The notes: generated by a model not told the origin, from the letters alone. Positions 35,251 to 44,801 are shown, numbered from the stretch's first letter. The stretch: DNA of 64,000 bases from Bacteroidota bacterium (GCA_018818065.1 JAHISV010000007.1:124001-188000), one strand, 5' to 3'. A program made the numbers and translations.

Positions 35251-36097
35251 ATACCCCCAACACTCTCATGAATAGAAAAATCAGTAACCCAAAAGTCGCA
35301 CCTAAGTAAATCCAACGAATGTGCTTTCGGCCTTCTTCCCCTTTTGAGTTTACTAGTTTCAGTGCTGAATAGCCAATAGCAAAATCCATTATTCCAATCG
35401 GGATCAGATAAACCATTGAAAACCAACCGAGCAGGAAAGGAATAAGCGAGAGCAGAATGACGAATGAAAAGATATAGCCGCTTATTTTAAGAGCTGTCTC
35501 TTTGCCATACTTAATAGCAAGTGAGTTGGATTTAATAAGTTTATCCCCCTCCATGTCCATGGAATCAGCGGCAATTTCTTCTCCAAGATCTACAAGGGCG
35601 CCGATTACACCAAAGAAAAGAGCAGCTTTGCTGAATGGCAACCCGACTGATATACCGCCAAAAACAAAAGTCATCCCTACTGAAAAACTAACCATAAGAT
35701 TTCCCGGCAATCCGCTCTTCTTGAATTTTCTGTTATAGAGAAATCCAATTATTAATAAAACCAGAGCGCTGATAAAAGCAATTGCGCTAATCAGATAACT
35801 TAGGATAAGACCTGCTGACAAAAGAACAATTGATAGAATTAATGCTTCAGAAGGAGTAACGACGTTTGATGGGATAGGCCGGTGAGGCGCGTTTATCCTG
35901 TCCGTCTCAACATCGAAGTAATCGTTTAGTACCAGTATTGAAGCGGAGATTGAAAATATTGAGAGGAAACCGGCAGCGATTTCAATCACGGGGGCGAACT
36001 TTCCAAGTGCCAGTAACTGCCCCATCACTACACAAACACCTGCTGAGAATGGGAGTTCGAAACGGATTAATCTGAAAAGTCCTTTGATTTTTTTCAT
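35249..36097 (-). CDS. UbiA-family prenyltransferase
   Basis: A 282-residue protein with about eight membrane helices. The two Asp-rich, Mg-diphosphate-binding motifs are visible: NDYFDVETDRINAPHRP (near residue 58) and DLGEEIAADSMDMEGD (near residue 187). It transfers a prenyl chain to an aromatic or glycerol-phosphate acceptor at the membrane. The first motif is closest to geranylgeranylglycerol-phosphate-type members, so quinone, heme or unusual lipid synthesis are all possible. It stands alone between the permease and the HIT gene. Confidence 0.87.
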   Translation of the reverse strand: MKKIKGLFRLIRFELPFSAGVCVVMGQLLALGKFAPVIEIAAGFLSIFSISASILVLNDYFDVETDRINAPHRPIPSNVVTPSEALILSIVLLSAGLILSYLISAIAFISALVLLIIGFLYNRKFKKSGLPGNLMVSFSVGMTFVFGGISVGLPFSKAALFFGVIGALVDLGEEIAADSMDMEGDKLIKSNSLAIKYGKETALKISGYIFSFVILLSLIPFLLGWFSMVYLIPIGIMDFAIGYSALKLVNSKGEEGRKHIRWIYLGATFGLLIFLFMRVLGV

Positions 36098-36169
36098 ACC
36101 AACAAACCATATTTCCTTTAGAATTAAATACCTGCCTACTTCTGGTGAAGGCGAATGTTTTCCAAAATT

Positions 36170-36640
36170 CTATTGTGCTTCCTTCCGCCGCAATTGAATT
36201 GATTCTATTGCCTCTTTTATTCGCATCATAATTTCTATGTCCCGCTCTAAACTAAAACTCACTTTTGCCTCATTCTTAAAGTCGTAAATAAAAGGAGGCT
36301 TGTTTTTCTCCTCAACCGGTTCCCATTCGTAACGTGGATGTATATGAGCATGTAGCGCCCTGTCAGCATTCCCCAGTATTGAATAGTTGATTGTTCTTGG
36401 TTTAAGGGCACGTAACAAGGCGTCGCCAACAAGAGTCATATCTGAGAGAAATTGATTCCGTTTTTCACAATCCAGATCGTTAAGTGTTTCAGCCACCGGA
36501 TCGCTCAATAACAGACAGTAGCCTGGCAGCTTTTGATTATCACCCAACACAACCCAGCCTGATTTTAGCTTGATGATAGCAGTAGGATTATTTCCTTCAT
36601 TTGCTAACGCCACTCTTGCATGTACAATTGTGTTACTCAC
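36170..36640 (-). CDS. HIT-family protein
   Basis: A 156-residue protein with the histidine triad ALHAHIHPRY near residue 115 and an upstream nucleotide-contacting region (GYCLLLSDPVAETLNDL). HIT proteins hydrolyse or transfer nucleotidyl groups on dinucleoside polyphosphates or AMP-lysine-type adducts. The triad is of the HxHxH kind with Pro after the third His. Monocistronic on the minus strand. Confidence 0.85.
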   Translation of the reverse strand: MSNTIVHARVALANEGNNPTAIIKLKSGWVVLGDNQKLPGYCLLLSDPVAETLNDLDCEKRNQFLSDMTLVGDALLRALKPRTINYSILGNADRALHAHIHPRYEWEPVEEKNKPPFIYDFKNEAKVSFSLERDIEIMMRIKEAIESIQLRRKEAQ

Positions 36641-36750
36641 TTAATGCATTCCTTCCGCAGAATTACCAGTATAAATGGTGTCTAAAACAGAGTAATCGCC
36701 GCCAGTCTTTCTACCATTTGCGATTTTTTAGCAAAAATAAATACCTCACC

Positions 36751-37383
36751 TTATTCATCACGTTCATTATGATGTATCCACACCGAACCATAGAGCAAAA
36801 CCCTATCTCCGAAGGCCTCTTTTACCGCCATGATTACCCCGGGATGAATCTCCGTATAGTCATGACCTGATATTACCGGACAGCCGGTTGCCACAGCCCG
36901 TTCTATATCTTTCTTCACTGAATCATATTCGTGCCACGCATCTATAAAAATCATACTTGGTTTTAACGAGGCATTGGAAGAATAAAAATCCTCAGCGTTC
37001 CCCTCAAAAAGTTGAGTTGAACAATTCTCCAAAACATAACGCAGCGTGCGGCGTGTGAACTGACGATGCGCTTCCACTGGCAAACTGAAGGGATTCCAGC
37101 TGAAATTTTCCACGGCTATAAGAGGAACATCTTTTCCCTTTAATGAGGCGATGAGATTAGTAGTGTGACCAAAGAGCGCTCCAATTTCTATTATGGGTCC
37201 ATGGTAATTGGAAGCTAGCTTAACAGCCTTCTCAATACCCTTCTCGTCTTCTTCGGTTATGGAACCCCACGCTGACTTATCCGGATTCTCAAGGAAAAAC
37301 AGATAGGATCTTAAAAGATCCCGGATCGGCCTCCGGTGCGTAATCATACTTTTAACTGTTGACAATTTTTCAATAAGACTCAT
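36751..37383 (-). CDS. Class I SAM-dependent methyltransferase
   Basis: A 210-residue protein of the Methyltransf_24 type. The SAM-binding glycine motif is IIEIGALFGHTT (near residue 64), followed by the acidic VENFSWN and the FIDAWHEYDSV motif (near 145), which often binds a metal. The acceptor cannot be predicted. It lies between the HIT gene and the divergent HlyD-like gene. Confidence 0.85.
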   Translation of the reverse strand: MSLIEKLSTVKSMITHRRPIRDLLRSYLFFLENPDKSAWGSITEEDEKGIEKAVKLASNYHGPIIEIGALFGHTTNLIASLKGKDVPLIAVENFSWNPFSLPVEAHRQFTRRTLRYVLENCSTQLFEGNAEDFYSSNASLKPSMIFIDAWHEYDSVKKDIERAVATGCPVISGHDYTEIHPGVIMAVKEAFGDRVLLYGSVWIHHNERDE

Positions 37384-37635
37384 TCAAACCTTCCCCGAAC
37401 ATTAATTACGTACAAGCTGATAAGTAAAGAATACTATAAAACTAATGGAGAATGAACACTATAAATTTATAATAATTTGGATTAATAAAATACTAAAACC
37501 TGTTCGCGGACAAATCCGGCAACGAAAAAGAAAATTTATAACGCCTTAAATATTTTTTTTACCCTACCACAAGTTTTTTTAATAGCCATCGTCAAACGTG
37601 GTAAAGTTAAAAATATAATAGACCGGAATACTCTG

Positions 37636-38691
37636 ATGATAAAAAAGAAAGGAAATAGTGTTGCTTTACTCAGCCTCTGTGTTTTATTTCCACTGCTAAT
37701 ATTCATACTGCCAGTAACAATTCCTAATAACCTTAGCACCTACATGCAGGTGAATCCATATCAGAAATGGGTACTGGAAAAAGGAAACGAGAACGAACTT
37801 ATCTCTACGGTTATAAATTACAATTCGATTTCAGAAAACTCTTACAAGGCAATTAAATTTGAAAGGGGTGAACAGATTTCCCTTGAATACTCTAAAAAGC
37901 TTAGAGGCAAAAACAGTATAAATACAAATGACACCGTAATAGTAATTACTTCCAGCGAAATTGATAATATTCTTAATACTCTGCAAAACCAGTCAAATAT
38001 TTTAGAAGCCGAACTTACTTGCGGTTTAAGCGGCGAAAAGGAACCATTGGTTGACGAAGCCGGACGCGAATATGAATACGCCTTTACCAAAATGAAGGAA
38101 AGCGAAACCAAGCTGGAACGCTCCCGGCAGCTTTTCGATAAAGGCTATATTGCCGAAGAGGAATTTGAAACAGCAGAGTGGGAATGCAAACTCAACAATA
38201 TTGAAGTTGAAAAATACTCGGCTAAACTGAAGGCGGTTAAAAGCGGATCAAAACAAAGTGAGATCGAATTACTACGGGCAGAAATAAATTCCGTTGTTAG
38301 CCAGATTGAAAAATATTCCGAATTAAAGAAACAATTAACCATCCTTTCGCCAATTTCCGGCAACCTTATTTCTGGAACGGGCCGGGATACAATATTAACG
38401 GTTATAGACGTTAATAGTATGGTGCTCTCCGTTCCAGTTGAGTTCAGCTCGCTTGCTCATTTTGTTAAGGGAAAAACTATTCAAATAAACCTAACCGATT
38501 TTGACGTTACAGTAAATGGATTGATAATAAGCAAATCATCCGAAGTAACCTTTCTTGAGGGCAGACAGATAGTTTCTGTGAACGTACTAATTGACAATCC
38601 CGGCATGTTGTTACTCCCCGGCTTGATTGTACAGGGAGAGATTCTATTAAATGATACTACAGTCAAAGATTATTTATTGAATAAAATTTAG
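37636..38691 (+). CDS. HlyD-like membrane-fusion protein
   Basis: A 351-residue protein anchored by one N-terminal helix (about residues 9-29). Barrel or lipoyl segments flank a coiled coil (about 150-230, rich in E/K), with LTILSPISGNLISGTG as the second lipoyl half. It lacks an adjacent transporter, but its stop is followed directly by the VTC-domain gene (AGGAG within its last bases), so it belongs to the operon VTC-DUF4956-CotH. It may link the inner membrane to the surface assembly made by these proteins. Confidence 0.82.
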   Translation: MIKKKGNSVALLSLCVLFPLLIFILPVTIPNNLSTYMQVNPYQKWVLEKGNENELISTVINYNSISENSYKAIKFERGEQISLEYSKKLRGKNSINTNDTVIVITSSEIDNILNTLQNQSNILEAELTCGLSGEKEPLVDEAGREYEYAFTKMKESETKLERSRQLFDKGYIAEEEFETAEWECKLNNIEVEKYSAKLKAVKSGSKQSEIELLRAEINSVVSQIEKYSELKKQLTILSPISGNLISGTGRDTILTVIDVNSMVLSVPVEFSSLAHFVKGKTIQINLTDFDVTVNGLIISKSSEVTFLEGRQIVSVNVLIDNPGMLLLPGLIVQGEILLNDTTVKDYLLNKI

Positions 38692-38699
38692 GAGTGACT

Positions 38700-39431
38700 G
38701 TGAACTACCGAAGAGAATATAAGTATCTGATCAGATCTGAAATGCTTGATACCCTTAGAGAAGAATTTCTTCCCTATCTGGACTATGACCAGTATTCAGA
38801 ATCGATGCCGGGCAAAGAATATACTGTACGGAGCGTTTACTACGATACTTTCAATTTGCAGTGCTATCACGAAAAAGCAAATGGAATAAAAGAGAGAAAG
38901 AAATATAGGATCCGAGGATACAATAATGGTGGATCCGGCGATAAAGTATTTCTTGAGATAAAAAGAAAAAATAACGAGTTCATTTCAAAGGACAGGGCTC
39001 TGATTGCTCTACATCAGGTAAACCCGTTTTTGGAGAATAAAATTCTTTTTTCTGATGAGTCCGATTATAAAAATGCAGCCCTAAAATGGCAGTATCACTT
39101 CCACATTGAAAGTCTTAGCCCAACGATGTTAGTAGTGTACGATCGCGAAGCTTACCAGTGCAAATTTGGTTCAGGATTAAGAATCACCTTTGATAAAAAT
39201 TTGCGAAGCACTGCAACAACCGAAGTTGGCAATCTTTTTTCAGAACCTGAATGGAAATATTCTCTGAAGGATAACTTTGTACTGGAAGTAAAATTTCCGG
39301 ACAGACTGCCCGCATGGTTAATCAAACTACTGATGAAGCATAATTTGCAGCGCACATCGGTTTCAAAATATTTGCACAGTGTGGAAGATAATTTCATTCA
39401 CAGAAATCAATTCAATTTAAAAGTAATTTAA
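38700..39431 (+). CDS. VTC-domain polyphosphate-polymerase-like protein
   Basis: A 243-residue CYTH/VTC tunnel-fold protein. RREYKYLI, YTVRSVYYDT, RKKYRIRGYN, FLEIKRKNN and VLEVKFPD supply the basic and acidic residues lining the tunnel in Vtc4-type polyphosphate polymerases. In bacteria such domains often sit next to DUF4956 and CotH genes, as here. GTG at 38700 is preferred: AGGAG lies five bases before it, while a GTG at 38694 is too close. Confidence 0.85.
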   Translation: MNYRREYKYLIRSEMLDTLREEFLPYLDYDQYSESMPGKEYTVRSVYYDTFNLQCYHEKANGIKERKKYRIRGYNNGGSGDKVFLEIKRKNNEFISKDRALIALHQVNPFLENKILFSDESDYKNAALKWQYHFHIESLSPTMLVVYDREAYQCKFGSGLRITFDKNLRSTATTEVGNLFSEPEWKYSLKDNFVLEVKFPDRLPAWLIKLLMKHNLQRTSVSKYLHSVEDNFIHRNQFNLKVI

Positions 39432-39444
39432 TCCCGAGGTACAG

Positions 39445-40119
39445 ATGCTGGATAATCTTCAAAACGTTAATGTATTTACTCCCGACCTTACAGAAATAAT
39501 GCTCAATATTTCTGTAAGCTTGCTCTGCGGACTAATAATTTCATTCGTCTACAGATTCACACATAAAAGTCCCGGTTACAGCGAAGGTTTTGTTAACTCA
39601 ATTGTTTTCCTTTCCTTAATAACTACTCTGGTTATAATGGTAATTGGGAATAACCTTGCCAGAGCGTTTGGACTGGTTGGCGCAATGTCAATCATCAGGT
39701 TCAGGACAGCAATAAAAGACACCATGGATATAGTCTATATATTTTTCTCCCTCACTATAGGTATGGCTTCGGGGGTCGGATATTACAAACTGTCTATTGC
39801 CGGAACAGTTTTTATCTGCCTCATACTATTGGTTTTCACCAAACTGAATATTACCGGATTCAGGAACGAGCAATACCTTCTGCAATTCAGTATCAATACA
39901 GGTATTTCCAGCGAGAAAGATTTTTTATCTGTCTTCGATTCCTTTTTTAAACATTACAAAATAATAAACCTGAAATCACTTGATGACTCAGGAACAAAAA
40001 ACTATTCGTTTTACGTGAGCTTTAAAAGGAAAATAAGCAGCAGTGATTTTGTAACCCGGCTAACTGAGTTAACGGGTGTTAGTCAGGTTAACCTATTCTT
40101 TGACGAAGAAAAAATTTAA
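39445..40119 (+). CDS. DUF4956 membrane protein
   Basis: A 224-residue protein with four N-terminal membrane helices and a cytoplasmic ferredoxin-like C-terminal part. The family motif GLVGAMSIIRFRTAIKDTMD (near residue 75) is intact. DUF4956 proteins are regularly next to VTC-domain and CotH proteins and may translocate or assemble a polymer; the activity is unknown. It lies 13 bases after the VTC gene with a CCGAGG ribosome-binding site. Confidence 0.88.
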   Translation: MLDNLQNVNVFTPDLTEIMLNISVSLLCGLIISFVYRFTHKSPGYSEGFVNSIVFLSLITTLVIMVIGNNLARAFGLVGAMSIIRFRTAIKDTMDIVYIFFSLTIGMASGVGYYKLSIAGTVFICLILLVFTKLNITGFRNEQYLLQFSINTGISSEKDFLSVFDSFFKHYKIINLKSLDDSGTKNYSFYVSFKRKISSSDFVTRLTELTGVSQVNLFFDEEKI

Positions 40120-40141
40120 TACAACATAAAGGAGAATAAAA

Positions 40142-41548
40142 ATGTTACGCACAATTATTTTAACCATAATCTTAGTCTCATATTTCTCATTCGGATGTTC
40201 CGAAGAGAACAATGATACGCTTGTTCAAACCTCAGGTTCTCTCGAGACACCCGACTGGAGTGATTTTACCCACGCCAAGGGTACTGATCCTCAGTACGAT
40301 ATTGTATTTAACCAGAATGAAGTCCTGCGCTTTGACATCGTAATTACTCCCGATGACTGGCAAACCATGGTTGATGACATGACAGCAAACTACGGGGCAT
40401 TCGGGTCGAACGGCGGCAGTATAGGAGGTCCTCCTCCCGGTGGTAATATGACGCTGGAATCATCTGACAACCCGGTCTTTGTACCCTGCTCGTTTAATTT
40501 TAACAATATTGAATGGTACAAGGTAGGAATAAGATTCAAAGGTAATTCCAGTCTGCGTGATTCGTGGCAGCGTGGGATATATAAAATTCCTTTTAAACTC
40601 GACTTTGATGAATTTGAAGATGAGTACGAAGCAATAAATAATCAAAGGTTTTATGGGTTCAAGCAATTGTCTCTATCTAACGGTTTTAACGATCCTTCTC
40701 TTATAAGAGAAAAAATGGCTACGGATATTTTCCGTGAAGCCGGCATAAAAGCTGCCCGTACTTCCTTCTGCAGAATTTACCTCGACTATGGTGAGGGTCC
40801 GGTTTACTTCGGCGTTTACACAATTGTTGAAGTAATTGACGACACAATGCTCGATAGTCAGTTTGGAAGTGATGACGGCAACTGCTATAAACCAGAGGGA
40901 ATTGGTGCAAGTTTTGCCCAGAATACTTTCAACGAGGCGTATTTTGAAAATAAAACCAACGATGGTGACTGGAGTGACGTGTACGCTCTTTACAATATAG
41001 TTAACTCATCCACCAGGCAGACTGACCCCGCCGCCTGGCGCCAGGAACTGGAATCAGTATTTGATGTCGACTATTACCTAAAATACCTGGCTGTAAACAC
41101 AACAATTCAAAATTGGGATACATACGGTAATATGACTCACAATTACTATTTGTATAACGACCCCTCGACCAGCAAACTAACATGGATTCCCTGGGATAAT
41201 AACGAGGCGTTCCAGCAAGGCAAGATGGGTGGTGCTTTATCTTTATCGTTTGATGAAGTAAACAGCGGGTGGCCTTTAATAAGGTATATAATAGATGATG
41301 AAAACTACGAAACAAAATACAAATCGTACTTGAATGAGTTTATATCGAATGTTTATACTACTGCCAATATAAACAGCAAATTTGAAACCGCTCATCAGTT
41401 AATAAGTAATTATGTAGCGGGCAGTGAAAGTGAATCAAGAGGATATACATTCCTCAATTCATCAGTTGAATTTTTTAGCTCCCTTAATGAACTTAATAAT
41501 CACACTTCTGAAAGAATAAACGCGGTTAACAGTTATTTGAATCAATAG
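40142..41548 (+). CDS. CotH-kinase-family lipoprotein
   Basis: A 468-residue lipoprotein (lipobox SFGC). An N-terminal strand-rich region has the Gly-rich loop GGSIGGPPPGG. The CotH kinase core follows: KVGIRFKGNSSL, YGFKQLSLSNGFNDPSLIREKMA, YFGVYTIVEVID, then KLTWIPWDNNEAF with the DNN metal-binding residues. CotH kinases phosphorylate secreted or surface proteins. It ends the HlyD-VTC-DUF4956-CotH operon and may act on proteins such as the lamin-tail lipoprotein at 76. Confidence 0.9.
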   Translation: MLRTIILTIILVSYFSFGCSEENNDTLVQTSGSLETPDWSDFTHAKGTDPQYDIVFNQNEVLRFDIVITPDDWQTMVDDMTANYGAFGSNGGSIGGPPPGGNMTLESSDNPVFVPCSFNFNNIEWYKVGIRFKGNSSLRDSWQRGIYKIPFKLDFDEFEDEYEAINNQRFYGFKQLSLSNGFNDPSLIREKMATDIFREAGIKAARTSFCRIYLDYGEGPVYFGVYTIVEVIDDTMLDSQFGSDDGNCYKPEGIGASFAQNTFNEAYFENKTNDGDWSDVYALYNIVNSSTRQTDPAAWRQELESVFDVDYYLKYLAVNTTIQNWDTYGNMTHNYYLYNDPSTSKLTWIPWDNNEAFQQGKMGGALSLSFDEVNSGWPLIRYIIDDENYETKYKSYLNEFISNVYTTANINSKFETAHQLISNYVAGSESESRGYTFLNSSVEFFSSLNELNNHTSERINAVNSYLNQ

Positions 41549-41707
41549 ACCGGTAAATACAAGTCGCTCGTTTAATATAATGATGTCTGGTAGTAGTCAA
41601 CTTACTGCCGGGCATAAATAAAAATATTTTTATTTACACATTATTAAACCTGTTCGCCTGTTACACTGTCCAACCCAGCAAGTGTTAATTAGCGCGGAGC
41701 GGCAGTA

Positions 41708-42280
41708 TTGTCAGAAACAGAACTTATATACAGACTTCAGTCTACTGATCCTGAGGCGTTCAGATTTTTTTATGATACTTACCATAAACTGGTAATGACA
41801 GTATGTTTTAAGTTTTGCGGAAACCGGGAAGATGCCGAAGATATTTTACAGGAAGTTTTTATTCAGGTTCATAAATCGGTACAATCGTTTAATGGAGATT
41901 CAAAACTATCAACCTGGCTTTACAAAATTTCTGTTACTAAATCGATCGATTTTATTCGTTCGAAGAACAGAAAAAAAAGATTCGGAATTCTGAAAAGTCT
42001 TTTCAGTGAAGATACTGAAGAAGAGATTATCGCTTCGCCGGGCAGCAACCCTTCCGGATCGGTTGAAGAAAAAGAAAGGCTTGATGTTTTGATGAAACAG
42101 ATAAATACTTTACCGGAAAACCAGAGGATAGCTTTTACGCTCAGTCAAATTGATGGTATGAGCTACAAAGAAATTTCTGAAATAATGAAAACGTCAAATT
42201 CTTCCCTCGAAAGCCTTATATTTAGAGCCAGGCAGAATCTGAAGAAAAAGTTATCCAATTATTATGAAAATAATTTATAA
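41708..42280 (+). CDS. ECF RNA polymerase sigma factor
   Basis: A 190-residue sigma70-family factor with region 2 (YRLQSTDPEAF...DAEDILQEVFIQV; STWLYKISVTKSID) and region 4 (LPENQRIAFTLSQIDGMSYKEI, with HTH residues MKTSNSSLESLIFRARQNLK). It starts with TTG after a GGAG. With the following small membrane protein and CpxP-like protein it forms an envelope-stress type regulatory operon of sigma, anti-sigma and sensor. Confidence 0.9.
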   Translation: MSETELIYRLQSTDPEAFRFFYDTYHKLVMTVCFKFCGNREDAEDILQEVFIQVHKSVQSFNGDSKLSTWLYKISVTKSIDFIRSKNRKKRFGILKSLFSEDTEEEIIASPGSNPSGSVEEKERLDVLMKQINTLPENQRIAFTLSQIDGMSYKEISEIMKTSNSSLESLIFRARQNLKKKLSNYYENNL

Positions 42281-42331
42281 TCTGCCGCAAGTTTATTTAT
42301 CAGTTGTCGTCTATTGTAAAAAGGTTTGATG

Positions 42332-42646
42332 ATGGAAAGAAACAAACACATAGATCACGAGGTTGAAAAGACCTTAAATGTGCTTAAAGAAGCCGAGGTG
42401 CCCGAACCGAATCCCTTTCTTTATACACGTTTGATGAATGAAATTGAGAAGAGGAAAACCGGGAGAACCAGCTCGAAGTTGAACATCTCCTTTGCTTACG
42501 GGGTGGCAATGGCTCTGCTGATTGTCCTGAATACATTTTCCCTTATTTACTATATAGATACAGACACGAATGTTACCGGGAACAGGAAGGAATATATTTC
42601 AGAATTAGTCGATGAATATGCAATTAATTATAAATCTGAGTTCTAA
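42332..42646 (+). CDS. Small single-pass protein, probable anti-sigma factor
   Basis: An about 104-residue protein with a charged N-terminal half (HIDHEVEKTLNVLKEAEVPEPNPFLYTRL) and one membrane helix (about residues 54-74). That architecture, and its place 52 bases after an ECF sigma gene, point to an anti-sigma factor of the short type. No zinc-finger HxxxCxxC motif is present. ATG at 42332 follows AAAAAGG at good spacing. Confidence 0.7.
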   Translation: MERNKHIDHEVEKTLNVLKEAEVPEPNPFLYTRLMNEIEKRKTGRTSSKLNISFAYGVAMALLIVLNTFSLIYYIDTDTNVTGNRKEYISELVDEYAINYKSEF

Positions 42647-42658
42647 GGAGAATTACGG

Positions 42659-43186
42659 ATGAAATTTTCTACAAACAAAATAAATTTAGTGGTTGTATTA
42701 TTAATTACTCTTAATGCTCTTACCTTAGGATCTCTATGGTATACATTATTGAGCAAACCCGATTTTCCCCCTCCTCCACCGCAGGATAAGCAAGGAGGAA
42801 TATTAGGACTTTTTGAGAGAGAACTTGATCTTAATGAAGAGCAGTTAAAAGAATTTAGAATTATAAGAGATAAGCATTTTGCCTCAACCAGAGTTCTGGT
42901 CGATGACCAGCGTGAATGGAAAAGAATAATACTGGAGGAAGCTTTCCGATTTAACTCAGACAACAACTTGGCAGATTCCCTTTCCAATCTGATTGGGGAA
43001 AACCAATCTGAATTAGAGATAGCTATATATAATCATTTTCTTGAGATGAAAGCTCTCTGCAATGATGCACAGAAAGAAAAATTGGCGAAACTGATTTTGG
43101 AAATGGCCGAATCGGGTGAGCAGGGTCCTCCGCCCAATAGAGAAATGCCGCCTCCTCCAAGGAATGGAGAACCGTCTAAAAGATAA
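42659..43186 (+). CDS. CpxP/Spy-like periplasmic sensor
   Basis: A 175-residue protein with one N-terminal helix (about 8-28) then a periplasmic all-helical domain. LFERELDLNEEQLKEFRIIRDKH is the typical heavy-metal-sensor/LTxxQ repeat region. The C-terminus is Pro-rich (PPPNREMPPPPRNGE). It resembles CnrX/CpxP proteins that restrain an anti-sigma partner and release it under metal or envelope stress. AAGGAG precedes the start. Confidence 0.82.
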   Translation: MKFSTNKINLVVVLLITLNALTLGSLWYTLLSKPDFPPPPPQDKQGGILGLFERELDLNEEQLKEFRIIRDKHFASTRVLVDDQREWKRIILEEAFRFNSDNNLADSLSNLIGENQSELEIAIYNHFLEMKALCNDAQKEKLAKLILEMAESGEQGPPPNREMPPPPRNGEPSKR

Positions 43187-43318
43187 TTGCAATCAGGTAA
43201 TCTTGCGGAAGTGGTATTGTTGGAGTGCAGCATGTGTCTTTGCTGAGAATAGTTTTTACTTACCCTGCCATATAACTGTGGCTTTTTGCAAGGTATTATT
43301 TTATTACTTCAAAAAGAC

Positions 43319-44107
43319 TCAATCAATTCCAAGCTCCAGCAATTCCCCGCTCTTTATAGTATCAATCAACTGACTTAAAAAACGCGCGGCGGGGGCGCCG
43401 TCCACAATGTTGTGATCGAATGAAGCTGTTAGACATAAATGCTCTCTCGAAACAAACTCCCCTTCTACCTCAATCACCTTGTTTGTTATACTCCCCACGG
43501 TAAGTAAAACTGTAGCCGTTCCGTGCGGTATAAACCAGACCCCTTCCTTACTGAACATACCCACGGCTGTTACACCAAGTTTGCCGTAACGTTTTGCCAT
43601 GCTTATGTTTCTGTCAGCAATCCGGATAAAACTCTTGAGCAGGAAATTTGGGATAAAACGAATCCAGGTAAAACCGGAAAGAGTGCCGAGCTTATCGCTC
43701 TGTAACTTTTTTGCCTCTCTTATTTCATTACTTATTTCCCGGTAGGTTTTTGACCCGGCTCCTTTTATGGCTATTGGTTCCGGAACCTGCTCTCCTTTAA
43801 TGTCTCTTTCCACCAAAACACTTATGGTAATATCATCCAGCAGTATTAGCTTACGCCCTTTTATAAAGGAATTAACCCGCGGGTGGTCTTTTACTACACG
43901 TGCCATGCAGGCAACAATGTAGGCCGTAAAGGATAATTTTTCCCCTGTCCGTTCAAAATGTTCCTTAAGCCGACGGCGTGGTTCTGTAATATCAATCTCC
44001 GTAAAAGAATGTATGGCATTTTTCTCTTTCGTAACAGAAGCCGAGGCAATTACCATCTTGCGGTTTAGGCTTAGAGGTGTGCTTTTATGTCCTTTGGTGG
44101 TTTTCAT
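43319..44107 (-). CDS. Stand-alone 2-oxoacid dehydrogenase E2-type acyltransferase
   Basis: A 262-residue catalytic domain only, with SFTEIDITEPRRRLK, VRHP-like DHPRVNSFI and the active site TASFDHNIVDGAPAARF (near residue 232). The catalytic His is present; the following Arg of DHR is Asn. The lipoyl and E1/E3-binding domains of normal E2 are missing, so this is more like a chloramphenicol-acetyltransferase-type enzyme than a complex core. It is the last backbone gene before the cassette-like array. Confidence 0.83.
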   Translation of the reverse strand: MKTTKGHKSTPLSLNRKMVIASASVTKEKNAIHSFTEIDITEPRRRLKEHFERTGEKLSFTAYIVACMARVVKDHPRVNSFIKGRKLILLDDITISVLVERDIKGEQVPEPIAIKGAGSKTYREISNEIREAKKLQSDKLGTLSGFTWIRFIPNFLLKSFIRIADRNISMAKRYGKLGVTAVGMFSKEGVWFIPHGTATVLLTVGSITNKVIEVEGEFVSREHLCLTASFDHNIVDGAPAARFLSQLIDTIKSGELLELGID

Positions 44108-44136
44108 ATTTTCTGATTTTGGTTCTCTTTTTATCG

Positions 44137-44240
44137 TTTTAACGGCGTGGTTTTTAAGCCGCCGCCCAAAACAGCAATGCAGCTTTTCCCGAAGGGATCC
44201 CTTTGGGAGAAAACTAACGCCAATATTTATTTATTAATTT
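44137..44240 (-). repeat. attC-like repeat copy 1 (truncated)
   Basis: Bases 44139-44180 hold the conserved end: on the minus strand GCATTGCTGTTTTGGGCGG.., ..CTTAAAAACCACGCCGTTA. The outer CTTGCCCGCC arm present in copies 2 and 3 is not seen. A strong palindrome CCCGAAGGG/CCCTTTGGG lies at 44188-44207. Confidence 0.5.
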
Positions 44241-44282
44241 GTTTTGTCCACTACACTCAAAGTGCATATTTAAGCATTGTCG

Positions 44283-44777
44283 CTAATTCGGACTAATTTT
44301 GATAAGTTTTAAAAATATAAATCTATTATCTAAGATTGCAACTATGGTCCAAGTAATAAACCATAGATATGGGAAAATACGCCCAATATAAGTTGTAATT
44401 GGAAAACCGAAGATCTTAGCTTTTGTAGCTTTACGCCATTCAAAAAAATCTGTAAAGATTCTATCAACTGGACGAAAAAGCGTCTCTGTTTTTAGGACCT
44501 TATTCCAAAAATATTGTGCCGTCATTATGCTTCGTTGACCAATATAAATCCAGACTAAGCAAGAAATAAGTCCAAGAACAGGAAGTAGTTTTACAATCAT
44601 TGGGATATTCTTACTTAATGCAAACCCAGCCATAAGAATTGAATTATAAAGCATAAAAATACTTGTGCGTCCAATAAGCAGATCATATTCTCGTTGAGCT
44701 CTGTCCACAAAAATGCGAAGTCGTTCACGATCATTTAGTTTGTTTATTTCTTCGGTATTTGAAACCTTAGTCTTCAT
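44283..44777 (-). CDS. Cassette gene: RipA/8xMP-like membrane protein
   Basis: An about 164-residue protein with three to four membrane helices. The segment RAQREYDLLIGRTSIFMLYN before the first helix is typical of the RipA-like octameric membrane-protein family (8xMP), often found in accessory DNA. GAAGG before 44777 fixes the start; an upstream extension to 44834 crosses the neighbouring repeat. It is one gene of the array, oriented like all the others, with its own repeat behind it. Confidence 0.65.
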   Translation of the reverse strand: MKTKVSNTEEINKLNDRERLRIFVDRAQREYDLLIGRTSIFMLYNSILMAGFALSKNIPMIVKLLPVLGLISCLVWIYIGQRSIMTAQYFWNKVLKTETLFRPVDRIFTDFFEWRKATKAKIFGFPITTYIGRIFPYLWFITWTIVAILDNRFIFLKLIKISPN

Positions 44778-44801
44778 AAAAACACCTTCTTCAATTCTGA
44801 A

